Below are positions 1 to 11,272 of a stretch of 64,000 nucleotides of DNA, piece by piece. The DNA lies in the NCBI RefSeq assembly GCF_042453785.1, contig NC_091673.1, positions 17,641,501 to 17,705,500 on the forward strand, read 5' to 3'. The position numbers and the translations under genes are program-made. The notes under the pieces are model-generated. The model saw only the letters and a list, made by a program, of their open reading frames with translations, was not told the DNA's origin and searched no databases. Numbering within the stretch: position 1 is the first letter of the stretch; each line of letters begins with the position of its first letter. Source of the stretch: Malus domestica. Lineage: Eukaryota > Streptophyta > Magnoliopsida > Rosales > Rosaceae.

Positions 1-817
1 AATTTGTTGATGTTGCGTTGGGTCGCGCTACTGACTTCTGCGTCTTGCGATTGCGGCCGAGAAAGGAACACGTCTCGGCCTCTTGGGCTCTCGAACCTGA
101 AGACAAGGTTACTATTCTCACGAAGTTCAATATCAAATTCGGCCCTCAATGTGCCGAATGTAATAACTCGTAACACCTCACTTCGCCGAGAAGGCTGATG
201 AGATGACCTCGACCAATAAGGATTCAGAAATCCTTCTCGACCGAGACTTGGATAGGTAATCGGTCGTTCTCACCGCAGTGCTGTTGATGCCAACGGAAGG
301 TACTGCGAGACCGACTGATTCTACGGTGACAGAGCTATCTATGCCGACTTCAGATATCACCGGTTGCTTCCACAGTGCTGTTGATGCCAACGGAAGATGT
401 GTCAGCGAAAAAAAGAAAAAGAAAAATCACAAGTTGTGAGAATTTGCGCAGGGCAATTTTGTATTGATTTGCAGGGGCTTCCTTAATGCACAACTTCCCC
501 TATTTATAGCGCTGGTCCTCGAGCCCGAGTTACAATCCTATTCGGACTAGGTTTCCCTCTCTGGATCAACATCACCTCGACCAATCCTATCTCCACTAGG
601 ACTACGAATCTAGTCCTTAACTGAGCCGGATTCGCTTTCTGGATTACTGATCCGTCGGGAGTCCCTATTGTACTAGGACTCGGCTTGCGTTCTGATTTAA
701 CCGACCTAGGCTTGGAAGCCCATGAGCTGAACGATCCATGGCCCTTTCGCCACACGGCCTCCCGGGCCGAGAGTGATCTTACCCTCGACCCAAACTATTA
801 TTTTGGGCCCAAACACC
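1..817 (-). mobile_element. Partial LTR of Ty3/gypsy family (left edge)
   Basis: This stretch aligns with the LTRs at 23985-25129 and 36031-37173: the same opening block, two copies of a CAGTGCTGTT-type submotif near 268 and 373, and the same terminal GGGCCCAAACA ending at 817. It is cut by the window edge, so the remainder of the element or solo LTR lies to the left. The palindromic block CTATTTATAG near 498 reads CTATAAATAG on the minus strand, a good TATA box for the direction in which the family is transcribed. Its right border falls inside the Ca2+-ATPase frame directly after codons for MAR. The flanking CCTTG (818-822) should be the target-site duplication, but the partner is outside the window. 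Confidence 0.85.
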
Positions 818-2831
818 TTGCCATCACGTGAATTCCATCAACTTTCTGCATTCTTTGCTCCAATGTGTAGTTGCGAAATTCTACGCCTTCTACCACTACT
901 TCCTTGGCTTCCTGGTCAGGCCGCAGTATCCCGCACTCGCTAGCTATTGCTTTAGCGGTGAAAACATTGTCACCAGTGATCATTTTCACCTGCACCCCAG
1001 CTAACTGGCAAGCTTCTACTGCTTCCCTCACTCCTGGCCAACATGGATCCTTTAGACCTACCAATCCTAAGAGGATCAAGCTACTTTCTTCGAGCTTTTC
1101 GTCTAAGAGGATCGAGCTACTTTCTTCAAGCTTTTCATACTTCTTTTCGTCATTAATGTGCTTATCCCGAACTTGTTTGTGTGCAAAAGCAATGCATCGG
1201 AGACTGCTTGCTGCCATGCCTTGAATAATCTCCTCAAACTTCAACCTTTCATCATCATTCAGATTTTTCATGACACCAGACGCATCGTAGTAACTCGAGC
1301 ATATTTCTAGTATCATTTCTGCGGCTCCTTTCCAATGCACATGGGTAGTATTGTTCACCTTCCTTCTCATCAAAACCCCACTTCGTTTCTTATGGGAATT
1401 GAAGACTTCAACATGTTGAATGACACATTGCTTCTTCAATTCCTCCATGTCCATCTGCAGCTCCAGAGTAGCCCATGAAAGAATGGCTTTTTCAGTAGGA
1501 CTGCCCGAAAACTCAAATCCCGATCCTGAACTAGGCCTATAAACACTACCAGTTGTGTTAAACGCTACTCATTCTCGAATTAAATCGAGAAGATAATGAG
1601 AAATTGATGAATAACCAACATCATCTTCCACAGATTCCTGTCCAAGCCAAAACTTTGTAACCTTCATCTCATTGAGTGTCAATGTGCCCGTCTTGTCTGT
1701 ACAAATCACGGTGGCACGTCCCATAGTTTCGCAAGCAGAGAGCCTCTTTACCAATGCTTGGTCCGCCATCATCTTCTTCATCGAATAAGCGAGAGTCAAA
1801 GTGACAGCCAACGGGAAGCCTTCAGGAATTGCAATCACAACAACAATAACTGCAACTGCGACCATGTCCACCACAGCATTCATCGTATCTCCAATCTTCG
1901 TCTTGCTGCCCTCAAACTTACCAAATTCACTCTTGTTCTTCGTGTTGCCTGTGAAGTAACGCGCTAGCAAGACCACGAAAACTATGAATGCAACACCCAA
2001 GCCAATCTTTGCCATCAGCGGGGTTAGTTTACTTAGCCGCGCTTGTAATGGCGTCTGCTGATCACTGGTGTCACGGCTGATCAAGCTCATCATTTCGCCC
2101 CACGTCGAGTTCATGCCGACTGAAGCCACAAGAAATTCACCATGTCCATCGACCACCTTGGTTCCTGAAAACAAGAACGGATTCTGGCCGCCATTAACTT
2201 CCACATGCTCACTCTCCCCCGTCATGCTTGATTCGTCCACGCGCAAAGAATGTCCACGCAAGAACAATCCATCAGCAGGAACTTGATCTCCAATCTTCAA
2301 GAACACAACATCTCCAACAACAATATCAAAGTTTGAAATCTTTCGCCGCCTCCCGCCTCTCACAATATCAATTGGAATGTCCTCACTTGCTTTGGACAAC
2401 TTCCGGAACTGCTTGCTCTGCATGTAGTCACTAAAGGCGGATATAGCCACGATAAGAAAAACCGCGACAGAGATGCTTCCCCCGTCATACCATCCATTTT
2501 TTAGTCCATGCTGCTTTATGCCGAATCCAAGTGAGAGCGCGGCGCAACCTAAGAGGATGACAATGGTAAGATCCTTAGAAGCTTGCCATAAAAAATGGAA
2601 GAGGCTTTTTGAAGGTGGCTTCTTGTAAGTGTTTGAACCAAATACTTCCAGCCGGCGAGCAATATTGTCACCATCATCATCGATGCCACGCTCAGTGTCG
2701 GTTTGAAGAGCCGATACAACGTCATCGATGCCTTCGAGCTCTTGAAGAAGGTGTAGGTTTTTCTCCTTGATGAGTTGAGTGAGGCATTTGTTATCAATTT
2801 TGAAGTCATTGTTGAGGTGACAAAGTTCCAT
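818..2831 (-). pseudogene. Autoinhibited Ca2+-ATPase (ACA12/13-like), nonsense and LTR-truncated
   Basis: The frame encodes the N-terminal ~671 residues of a plant type IIB P-type ATPase, which pumps Ca2+ out of the cytosol and normally has about 1020 residues. Visible parts: an N-terminal autoinhibitory-type segment, transmembrane helices 1-4, the actuator motif TGES, the TM4 motif PEGFPLAVTLTLAYS, the phosphorylation motif DKTGTLT (Asp ~379), the nucleotide-binding KGAAE and the MITGDN hinge start. There is no intron, as in the ACA12/13 branch. Breaks: an in-frame TGA at 1569-1571, beyond which the same frame continues with GSVYRPSSGSG; a 36-bp in-frame tandem duplication at 1068-1139 (LEESS repeat); and loss of the GDGTNDAP region and TM5-10 where the LTR begins at 817. 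ATG at 2829-2831 gives the expected family N-terminus. The pump cannot be functional as it stands. Confidence 0.9.
1068..1139 (-). repeat. 36-bp in-frame tandem duplication
   Basis: Two 36-bp units (1068-1103 and 1104-1139) differ at a few bases and add 12 residues (LEESSSILLDEK / LEESSLILL) to the nucleotide-binding domain of the ATPase pseudogene. Other family members have a single LEES..LLGLVGLKDP stretch here. Confidence 0.85.
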
Positions 2832-2894
2832 TGGAAGCTAAAGGCAAAGTATAATTGGTTGTGACAGAATCAACTATTGAGAGTGTTATATACA

Positions 2895-3265
2895 GGGTGG
2901 TTTGGGAGTGAGGTGCTTAAAAAAAACATCCATGAAAAAAAGCTGTAAGGATTTTAGGTGTTTGGTAAACTGAAAAAAAAAATAGCTTATTTTGGAAGCT
3001 TGCTGTGAGAATAAGCTGAAATCAAAGGAAAAAGCTGAAGCTGCTTGCAGCTTTGGAAAACTGGCTTTTTTTCAAAGCACACGGAGCTACAGTGCTCCTT
3101 TAATGAAAAGATCAATTATCAGACTGCTTTTTTTTCCAAAAGCACTTTTACAAAAAAGTTTACCAAACACTCTGCTGATTTTTTTCACAGCCGCTTATTC
3201 TCACAGCACAGCCGCTTACTCTCACATCAGCTTTTTTTCAAAACACAGTAATACCAAACCAGCCC
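2895..3265. mobile_element. MITE with GGGTGGTTTGG / CCAAACCAGCCC ends
   Basis: The ends are imperfect inverted repeats (GGGTGGTTTGG left; the right end reads GGGCTGGTTTGG when reversed). The interior is a hairpin-like AGCTTTTT/AAAAAGCT-rich sequence matching the element at 7904-8242. It lies just upstream of the ATPase pseudogene start. No convincing target-site duplication is visible. Confidence 0.6.
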
Positions 3266-3286
3266 ATAGTATCTCATAATCATAGA

Positions 3287-3366
3287 ACCTCCTGATTTCT
3301 TCATTAGAAAAAAGAAAGAAAAATATCCATTGGAAGTGGCTGACAAATTGCTTGAACTTGGCGGCG
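3287..3366. repeat. Short dispersed segment, relatives at ~6905 and ~13970
   Basis: The block beginning CCTGATTTCTTCAT and running through CCATTGGAAGT to GAAATTGCTTGAACTTGGC recurs at about 6905-6990, and its last ~40 bases recur at about 13965-14010. It is probably a fragment of a dispersed repeat; no coding content was recognised. Confidence 0.6.
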
Positions 3367-3529
3367 TCCAGGGTAGGGCTTATATAGGGTGCACTTGGTT
3401 GGGCCAATCCGAATCCGCTTATGTACAACCTAATTTTAAATCTGAATCCGCTTAGTGTAAGTGTCAATTATAGATAATTAATTTAGGGGCATTTTGATAT
3501 AGACGCCTCGTTTTTTAATTTTTTAGACT

Positions 3530-4175
3530 AAACATACACTCCTTTTGAAAATTTGATCAAACATTTTCCTAAAATTTTGGTTATTAATTTCAATTCCTAT
3601 TATCCCTATTATCCCTATATTTATGCATTTATTATTCATCTCCTGGGCATTTCGTTTTCTTTTTTTTTCTTTTCCTATTATCCCTATATTTATGCATTTA
3701 TTATCCATCTCTATGCATTTTTTTTTATTGTTTGTTATAATATTTACTTTTTTTTGTGAATATAGTAGAATATTTATAAAAAAAATTGTCAAATTTTATT
3801 ATTTAGAAGACCCAACACATAGTAAAGATTTGTTTGATTATATAGCTATGTCTAGTTACCTATTGTACCAAAAGACCAAATGAACAAAAAATCTCACAAA
3901 AAAAAGGAAAATTTGATATAGACTAAACATACACTCCTTTTGAAAATTTGATCAAACATTTTCCTAAAATTTTGGTTATTAATTTTTATTCCTATTATCC
4001 CTATATTTATGCATTTATTATCCACCTCTATGCATTTTTTTTATTGTTTGTTATAATATTTAATTTTTTGTGTGAATATAGTAGAATATTTATAAAAAAA
4101 AATTGTCAAATTTTATTATTTAGAAGACCCAACACATAGTAAAGATTTGTTTGATTATATAGCTACGTCTAGTTA
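3530..4175. repeat. Tandem duplication of an AT-rich block
   Basis: The block at about 3533-3875 (starting near CATACACTCCTTTTGAAAA and ending near GTCTAGTTACCTAT) recurs at about 3929-4178. The second copy is shorter because an internal TATTATCCCTATATTTATGC subrepeat is present fewer times. Open frames here are T-rich chance frames. Confidence 0.8.
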
Positions 4176-4184
4176 CCTATAATA

Positions 4185-4560
4185 TGGACACATTTAGTTT
4201 TATAGTGGATTTGATTTTTTGTATTTCTTGGTACATTTGGAATGTAAATGTACCAAAAGGGTTATCTGATAGAGACATTTGGTTTTGTGGTACATTTGAG
4301 ATTTTTTGTTCATTTGGTCTTTTGGTACAATAGGAATCTAAACGTACCAATAGATTACCTGACAATGGGCACATTTGGTTTTATGGTACATTTTAAATTT
4401 TGGTACATTTGGTTTCTCTGTATATTTGAAATCTAAACGTACCAAAAGGTTACATAACAATGGGTACATTTGGTTTTATGGTACATTTGAATTTTTGGTA
4501 CATTTGGTTTCTCGGTACATTTGAAATCTAAACGTACCAAAAGTTGATACTTTTGTTCTC
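4185..4560. repeat. Degenerate minisatellite, GGTACATTTGG-based
   Basis: The units repeat the words GGTACATTTGG, AATCTAAACGTACCAA and ACAATGGG, with a larger unit of roughly 80-90 bases seen three to four times. The later units (4370-4545) are the most alike. No coding content. Confidence 0.75.
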
Positions 4561-5041
4561 AAATGTACCCTAAGTTTTAAGTACATTTTTTATATATCTA
4601 TACATGAAAAAAATATGTATTGAAGACTTTTTATTGATACAATTTTATTAGAAAGAGTTTTTTTTTTTTTAAATACTGATAATAAGGAAATGAGGAATTA
4701 GTTAATTAATTTTTTATTTTATTTTATTAAAAAATGTCGTTTAATGCGCAGAAGGAGATTGAGGAAATTAAATTCCTATATTATAGGCAATTAGTTGCTA
4801 AGCTGCCTTATGCCTCTATATAAATGCATTTAAATTAATGACATGAAAATTAAATAAATAGAAAATTATTGAGGTGTCAATTGATTGAAGCACCTTAATC
4901 AAATCTTTAAAAGGGATGAATGTTTAATCTAACAACTATAGAAAATATGTAGGGCATTCTAATTTTCCCATTAATTTATCCAATATTGACCCAAAAATAA
5001 AAGTTATATTCCAATAGGCACTACTGCTTTATTTTATTTTT
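4561..5041. other. AT-rich intergenic DNA
   Basis: No gene or recognisable element was seen. From about 4985 the sequence becomes a copy of the spacer found inside the satellite at 9.1, 10.15 and 12.0 kb. Confidence 0.5.
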
Positions 5042-5148
5042 TATTCTCAGCGTAAGTGTCAATTAGAGATAATAAGTTTATATTCCACTAGTGCTTTATT
5101 TTTTGTATTTTATTTTTAGCGTAAATGTCATTAGAGAAACAAATTTAT
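5042..5148. repeat. Satellite-spacer copy, left part (interrupted by 5149-6418)
   Basis: The words GCGTAAGTGTCAATTAGAG, TTCCACTAGTGCTTTATTT and GTCATTAGAGAAACAAATTTAT match the spacers near 9140-9250, 10215-10335 and 12000-12120. The match resumes at 6419 with TTATTATTCTAATAGCC and continues through GATGCAAGGGGCTATGCCG, so 5149-6418 is an insertion into this unit. Confidence 0.8.
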
Positions 5149-6418
5149 GAGTAAATTATATAAAACTACCATAATTATAGATCGAACCAAAATTTCATGT
5201 CTCATGTTTTAAGCATTGTAATATCATAACTCAACTTATGTTAAATTTTATGTTAATTTAATTGTTAAGTGATGACATGGAAGATGCGGGGCCCACTCAT
5301 TTGTCAACTGGAATAAAAATTAATTTTTTATTTAACCATTAAAATTAATTAAAAAAACTTTCTCATCAAGACCGTCTGTTTTCTCTTCCTCTTTTTTCTC
5401 GATCGATTCTCGTCCCTCCGATTACTCTTGAGAACCAACGAGATGATGAAGAAAGAAGAAGAAATAAACAGGGCCTCAAGGCTCTCTCCTCCACACACTG
5501 CCGCATGCAGACCTACGCCCTCGCCTGGGTTGACTCCGCCCATAAGATACACTACCGGGTCGAGAAGGTCGGCGGCGAGAACCCGACGTGGAACGATCGG
5601 TTCCTCTTCAAGGTCCCGTCCAGATTTCTCCCAAGCAAGACCTCCAAGGTCTCCGTCCAATCTACGCCGTGGGCTGTTTCAGCGATCACCTCGTCGGCAC
5701 CGTTCGATTTCTAATCAACGACTTTCTCGACGTCGCGTCCAAGGTTCCGTCGTTTACAGATATCCAGATTCGGAGACCTTTTGGAAGATTCCAAGACGTG
5801 TTGAAGGTGGCTGCGATGGTGATCGACGGTTCCTATTTGGCTTCGGCGGTGATAGAGCTTTCTGCGGTCGGGTACCGTGACCTGATGGGGAAAATGATAG
5901 AGCTTCTGACGCTGGCTACGCGACAACATGATGAGCGAATCGAAGGATTACTCCGGCGATTTGAAGGAGAACTCTTGCACTGAGTCGCTGGAGAACTCGG
6001 ACGTCGGCGGTGGTGAAGTTTGTCGAGAGACTCCATGGATTGAGAGAGAATTAGGGATTTGTAAAACTCTGCAACGAAGGTGAGAGAAGGAGAAGGGATG
6101 GAGGAGGAAGAGAACTAAGAAACAGGGGAAAGAGAAACGGTGTCGTAGAGGAGAGGGGTTCTTTTTTTAATTAATTTTAACTTTTTTCAAAAACAAAAAA
6201 ATCTTGGTTTATTAATAATTAATTAATTTTTTATTTCAATTGGCAAATGAGTGGGTCCCGCATATGCCACGTCATCACTTAACAATCAAATTAACAGTTA
6301 ATGGAGATCTAACATTACAACGAAATCATAAGTTGAGGTATAACATTACAATGTTTAAAACATGAGGTACGAAATTATGGTTCGACCCATAGTTGAGGTA
6401 GTTTTGTGTAATTCACCC
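5149..6418. mobile_element. Long-TIR DNA transposon (Pack-MULE-like) with captured gene
   Basis: About 190 bp at the left (5149-~5335) is an inverted copy of the right end (~6235-6418). The termini are GAGTAAATTATATAAAACTACC and, reversed, GGGTGAATTACACAAAACTACC. The interior differs in composition: it is GC-rich and carries a C2-domain gene fragment. Flanks rejoin to the spacer family seen three more times in the window, which proves insertion. The duplicated target appears to be about 5 bp (TTTAT/TTATT) and is degenerate, so a Mutator-type 9-bp duplication is not shown; the MULE label rests on architecture. Confidence 0.8.
5455..6050 (+). pseudogene. Captured C2-domain protein fragment
   Basis: Frames here encode pieces of a plant C2-domain protein of the small intronless class: MQTYALAWVDSAHKI, then VGGENPTWNDRFLFKVP (5505-5660), then in another frame YAVGCFSDHLVGTVRFL and VAAMVIDGS (about 5665-5860). 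C2 domains bind Ca2+ and phospholipids. The change of frame near 5660, loss of a few codons before QGLKALSS at about 5470 and uncertain continuation after 5880 mark it as a broken copy. It sits wholly within the inverted repeats, so it was probably acquired by the transposon. The downstream stretch encoding acidic residues (SESKDYSGDLKENS) in a third frame may also belong to the source gene. Confidence 0.75.
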
Positions 6419-6429
6419 TTATTATTCTA

Positions 6430-7544
6430 ATAGCCTTGATGCACATGCTTACATAGATGCAAGGGGCTATGCCGTCGAAACCAACTAAGGGAAGTCGTGT
6501 TGTGCTAGGATAACACCAAACCAATTAGAACCAACTCAAACTACTCACATGAAATATATCAAATGGAATGCAAGAAAAGAAAAATATAAAAGACTTCAAG
6601 ATTTTAAGGAGGTTCTTCTAAACTGAAGTGCATTCTCGGAACAGTAGGAGCTTATCCAATAACCCATTATCAACTAAATGGAAATTTACAAAGTGTTGAC
6701 AATCTCACAACCCAATACACCACATAGCTCTCACATACCAAATAAACAAATAAAGAATGAAATATAATAAATAATTTACTGTCTATACATAACTCAAAGC
6801 TATTATGATGAGCACTTTCTTCTTCTCTTCAAGGTGGGGCTGCGACACTCCTTTTTTTTCTTTCTCTGTTGCTCTAAAACAAGGGCAGCAGTTGCTGCCA
6901 ATTAAAACCTGATTTCTTCATCAGAAAAATATCCATTGGAAGTTGCATGAGAAATTGCTTGAACTTGGCAACGTTGGCGCTATTTTTTACAGTATCTCAA
7001 TTATAACTTCATACATTATTTTTAAAATATTTTAATTTTATTGCAATCTCACACATTCGTTCATTGACGGTTAAACAATTACGTGATAAATATAAAATTC
7101 ACATGTTTTGCTCACATAGCAAATAAAAATAATTAAATATTAAAACCAAAACAAAATTAAAAATTACAAGGAGCCAACCCACTTGCAACCTCTCTCGATC
7201 TCTCTCCAATTTCCTACTCATCACCTTCTTCGACCTTCTCTCTCACCTAACTTATAATACAGAAATACCTATCTACTTTTGATCCCCACAACCCAGACCA
7301 AATTGAACTTAATACACCTCCTGTAAAACCCTGGGAGACACGAGATTGAGACAGTCACACGTCTCCAAATGTTGCTCCAATCTACTACCTCCTAACGTGG
7401 AATTCTCCGATAAATCACCTCTGATGCCATTTCTGGCAACATCACTTACTTCTCGTTGAGCGCCAAAATCTGCTTGGCGTCTGGTTTTGGATACCCCATT
7501 TCAGTGATATGAGCGTGGATAAACTGAAGGCTCGGAAAACCCCT
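6430..7544. other. Intergenic DNA without recognised gene
   Basis: It begins with the end of the satellite-spacer copy (to ~6520). A copy of the 3287-3366 segment lies at about 6905-6990. A minus frame over 7446-7540 (HAHITEMGYPKPDAKQILAL) looks protein-like but was not recognised. Confidence 0.4.
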
Positions 7545-7720
7545 TTGATTGAAACCAAATAAAAAACCCAATTGATTGAACCAAATAAAAACCCTCATTT
7601 GATTGAAACCAACTAAAAAAACCATTTGGTTGAAACCAAAAAAAAAACCCCCTTCGCATTCACTTGTATACAAATCAAACAATCAAAATCAAAAACCCCA
7701 TTTCATTGAAACCTAACAAA
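7545..7720. repeat. Short tandem repeat, TTTGATTGAAACCAAATAAA units
   Basis: Five or so degenerate units of about 30 bases carry the core TTGATTGAAACC(A)A followed by A-rich runs and CCCC. The long minus frame across it is a repeat artefact. Confidence 0.75.
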
Positions 7721-7903
7721 AGAAAAAAAGAACAAAAATTTGAAAAATACAACCCAGATCAAGAACAATGGCGAAAATGATCAGTGGGTTTTATGGTTAT
7801 GGAAATATGAAATAAAATGATCAGTGGGTTTTATGGTTATGGAAATATGAAATAGCTAGTACCATGACCATCCGTACGGCCCTTAGTTCTTCCATGGAGC
7901 TTA

Positions 7904-8242
7904 GGGCTAGTTTGTTATTGCTGTGCTTTGAAAAAAACTGTTTATGATGTGCTGTGAGAATAAGCAGCTGTGAAATAAAGTAGTAGAGTGTTTGATAAAC
8001 TTTTTTGTAAAAGTGCTTTTGAAAAAAAAAACAGTATTATAGTGTGTAGTAAACTTTTATGTAAAACAGATGTGAAAAAAATTCGGTTTTTCAAAGCTGG
8101 GTTTTGCAGCTTCCTGTTTTTGGCTTTCTTCACCTAAAACTATGAAAAAAAGATGAAGTTGAATGTTTACCAAACACAAAAAAGCTGCTAGCTTTTTTCT
8201 ATACCAGCTTTTTTAAGAATCACCTTAGTACCAAACCAGGGC
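7904..8242. mobile_element. Tourist-like MITE, TTA duplication
   Basis: Ends GGGCTAGTTTG and, reversed, GCCCTGGTTTG, with TTA on both sides (7901-7903 and 8243-8245). The interior matches the element at 2895-3265. A 3-bp TTA/TAA duplication is the habit of PIF/Harbinger elements. Confidence 0.7.
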
Positions 8243-10500
8243 TTAGACTGGTCGGTTTGGTAGAACATCCGACTTTCATCTGCTCGATAGCATTTGCAAA
8301 ATACCGAAAGGAAACAAGCACATCAAATAAAATAAAAAATAAACTAAAACAGAAATTATCAGAAGAAGAAGGAAGACGAAGAGACGAAGAGATGAAGATA
8401 TGGTGTTCGAATCTCACCATGCGTCACGAATTAGATGATTGGCACAATTCGACATTTTAATTATTATGGGGGCTACTTGCCACCCAAACCAACTGAGGGA
8501 AGTCGCATCTATCCCATTTTAAGCACATGTAATGTCATTACAAATATAGAATGTAAAAGGACCTCGTCATGTGTCACGAATTAGATGGCAAGCACAATTC
8601 GACATTTTTATTATGACGAGCGCTACTTGTCACCCAAACCAACTGAGGGAAGTTGCATCCGCCAATCGCAAGCACCTACATTGTCATTATGAATATAGAA
8701 TGTGGAAAAATCTCGCCATGCGTTACAAATTAGATGGCAAGTACAATTAAGCATTTTTATTATTACGGAGACTACTTGCCAACCAAACCAACTTAGAGAA
8801 GTCACATTCGTCCAATCACAAGCACCTCATTATAGATATAGAATCTAGAAGAATCTTGTCATGCCTCACAAATTAGATGGCAAACACAATTCGGCATTTT
8901 TATTATTACGGGCTCTACTTGTCACTAAAACCAACTGTGAAGTTTATTTTTACTCCAAATGGTTAAATATAAATTTTATATCAGCCGTCTGGGGTAGGCT
9001 TATCAAATCAAAGCTTGGAAATTTTGTTTAGGGAGCTGTTGTGTTTCCTTTTTATTTTTTTTTATTTTTATTTTTAGTGTAAGTGTCAATTATTGATAAT
9101 TAAGTTTATATTCCAATAGGTACTATTGCTTTATTTTATTTTTTTATTCTTAACGTAAGTGTCAATTAGAGATAATAACTTTATATTCTTTATTTTTGTT
9201 ATTTTATTCTTAGTGTAAGTGTCATTAGAGAAATATATTTATATTCTACTAGTCTTTATGCACACATTAACACAGATGCAAGGGGCTATGCCACCCAAAC
9301 CAACAGAGGTAAGTCGCATCCATCTCATCGTATGTCATTATAGATATAGAACCTCGCCATGCGTCACAAATTAGATGACAAGCACAATTCGACATATCTA
9401 TTATTACGGGCGCTACTTGCCACCCAAACCAACTGAGGGAAGTCGCATTCGTCCCATCGTAAGCACCTACAATATCATTATAGATGTAGAATCTCGCCAT
9501 GCGTCACTAATTAGATGATTGACACAATTCGACATTTTTATCATTACGGGCGCTACTTGCCACCCAAACCAACCGAGGGAAGTCGCATTTGTTCCATTGC
9601 AAGCACCTATAATGTCATTATAGATATATAATGTAGAAGAATCTCGTCATGCGTCACGAATTAGATGGCAGGCACAATTCGGCATTTTTATTATGATGGG
9701 AGCTACTTGCCACTCAAATTAACTGAGGGAAGTTGCATCTGCCAATCATAAGCAACTACAATGTCATTATAAATATAGAATGTAGATGAACCTCGCCATG
9801 CATCTTGAATTAGATGGCAGGTACTATTAAGCATTTTTATTATTACGGGGCTACTTGCCACCCAAATCAACTGAGGGAAGTTGCATTCGTCCAATCACAA
9901 GCACCTCATTGTAGATATCGAATGTAGAAGAATCTCGTCATACGTCACAAATTAGATGACAGAAATAATTAGACATTTTTATTATTACAGGAGCTACTTG
10001 CCACTGAAACCAACTGAAGTTTCTTTTTGCTCCAAATGGTTAAATATAAATTTTACATTAGCCGTCCGAGGTAAGCTTATATAATCAAAACTTGGAAATT
10101 TTGTTTAGGGAGTTGTTGTGCATCCTTTATATTTTGTTTTTTGTTTTTAGTGTAAGTGTCAATTAGAGATAATTAAGTTTATATTCCAATAGGCACTACT
10201 ACTTTATTTTATTTTTATATTCTTAGCGTAAGTGTCAATTAGAGATAATAAATTTATATTCCACTAGTGCTTTATCTTTGTTATTTTATTTTTAGCGTAA
10301 GTGTCATTAGAGAAATAAATTTATATTCTACTAATCTTTATGCACAAGCTAACACATATGCAAGGGGCTATGCCGCCCAAACCAACCGAGGGAAGTCGCA
10401 TCCGTCCCATCGCATGTCATTATAGATATAGAATCTCGCCATGCATCACAAATTAGATGACAAGCACAATTCGACATATGTATTATTACGGGTGCTACTT

Positions 10501-10508
10501 GCCACCCA
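10501..10508. repeat. hAT target-site duplication, left
   Basis: GCCACCCA, identical to 11273-11280; both copies are the GCCACCCA that normally occurs once in the satellite monomer. Confidence 0.9.
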
Positions 10509-11272
10509 CACTGGCGAAGCTACATAGGGGCAAGGAGGGGCAGCCACCCCTCCGGTCGTCGGAAATCGCCATGAAAGCGAGAATTCGGCCCCTCCGATCT
10601 TCTGAACATGCTGAAATTTGGGAGCGCTGCGCTGCTGAGTTTTAATTTTATTGATGTGGTCTTCTTTTAGAAACACACTACCAGCGCACCATTTTAATTC
10701 TGTTCCATCTCTCTCATTTGTTTAGACTATAGAAATACAAAAGGTTGATGTTTGTTATTGTTCTTTTTCAATCATTGTTATTACTTCTAGTATTTAAAAT
10801 TATAATACAAAAGATTGATGTTTGTTATTGTTTTTTCTCTATTCTTGTTATTATTTCTAGTATTTAAAATTATTTTATATTTTGTTCTTTAATTCTTGAG
10901 AAATGATGATTTTGAGAACTTGATTCAGATATACAAAACTTTTGTGAGGAAAATGATATTAGTGTTCTTATTATGTGAGAGATGTTTTTGCTTTTATTGA
11001 GAGAGATGTTTATATTGCAATAGATGTACAACAATTGTGTCATAGTTTGATTTTTATATTGAGATGCTTTTATTGATAATGAGCCTATTATGCGACCGTT
11101 TCAGGACATGAAGCATTGCCGGCAACAATTGTAAGTTGTTTGTATTGATAAATTATTAACGACATTAATATTGTCTATTATCTAAAAGAATTTGATTGCC
11201 TACATTTTTTTTGGAATCTATTATGCTTTTAAATTTCACCCCTCCCCTCGAAAATTCCTGGCTTCGCCACTG
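10509..11272. mobile_element. Non-autonomous hAT element
   Basis: The termini CACTGGCGAAGC and (reversed) CAGTGGCGAAGC form a 12-bp inverted repeat with one mismatch. An exact 8-bp duplication GCCACCCA flanks it. The 764-bp interior is AT-rich and contains no transposase frame. Removing the element and one GCCACCCA restores a normal satellite monomer, so the insertion is later than array formation. Confidence 0.9.

Noticed and set aside
1569-2831. Short ATPase as a complete 420-residue protein
   Set aside because: The same frame continues with conserved ATPase sequence after the TGA, so this is a nonsense-interrupted gene rather than a separate short protein.
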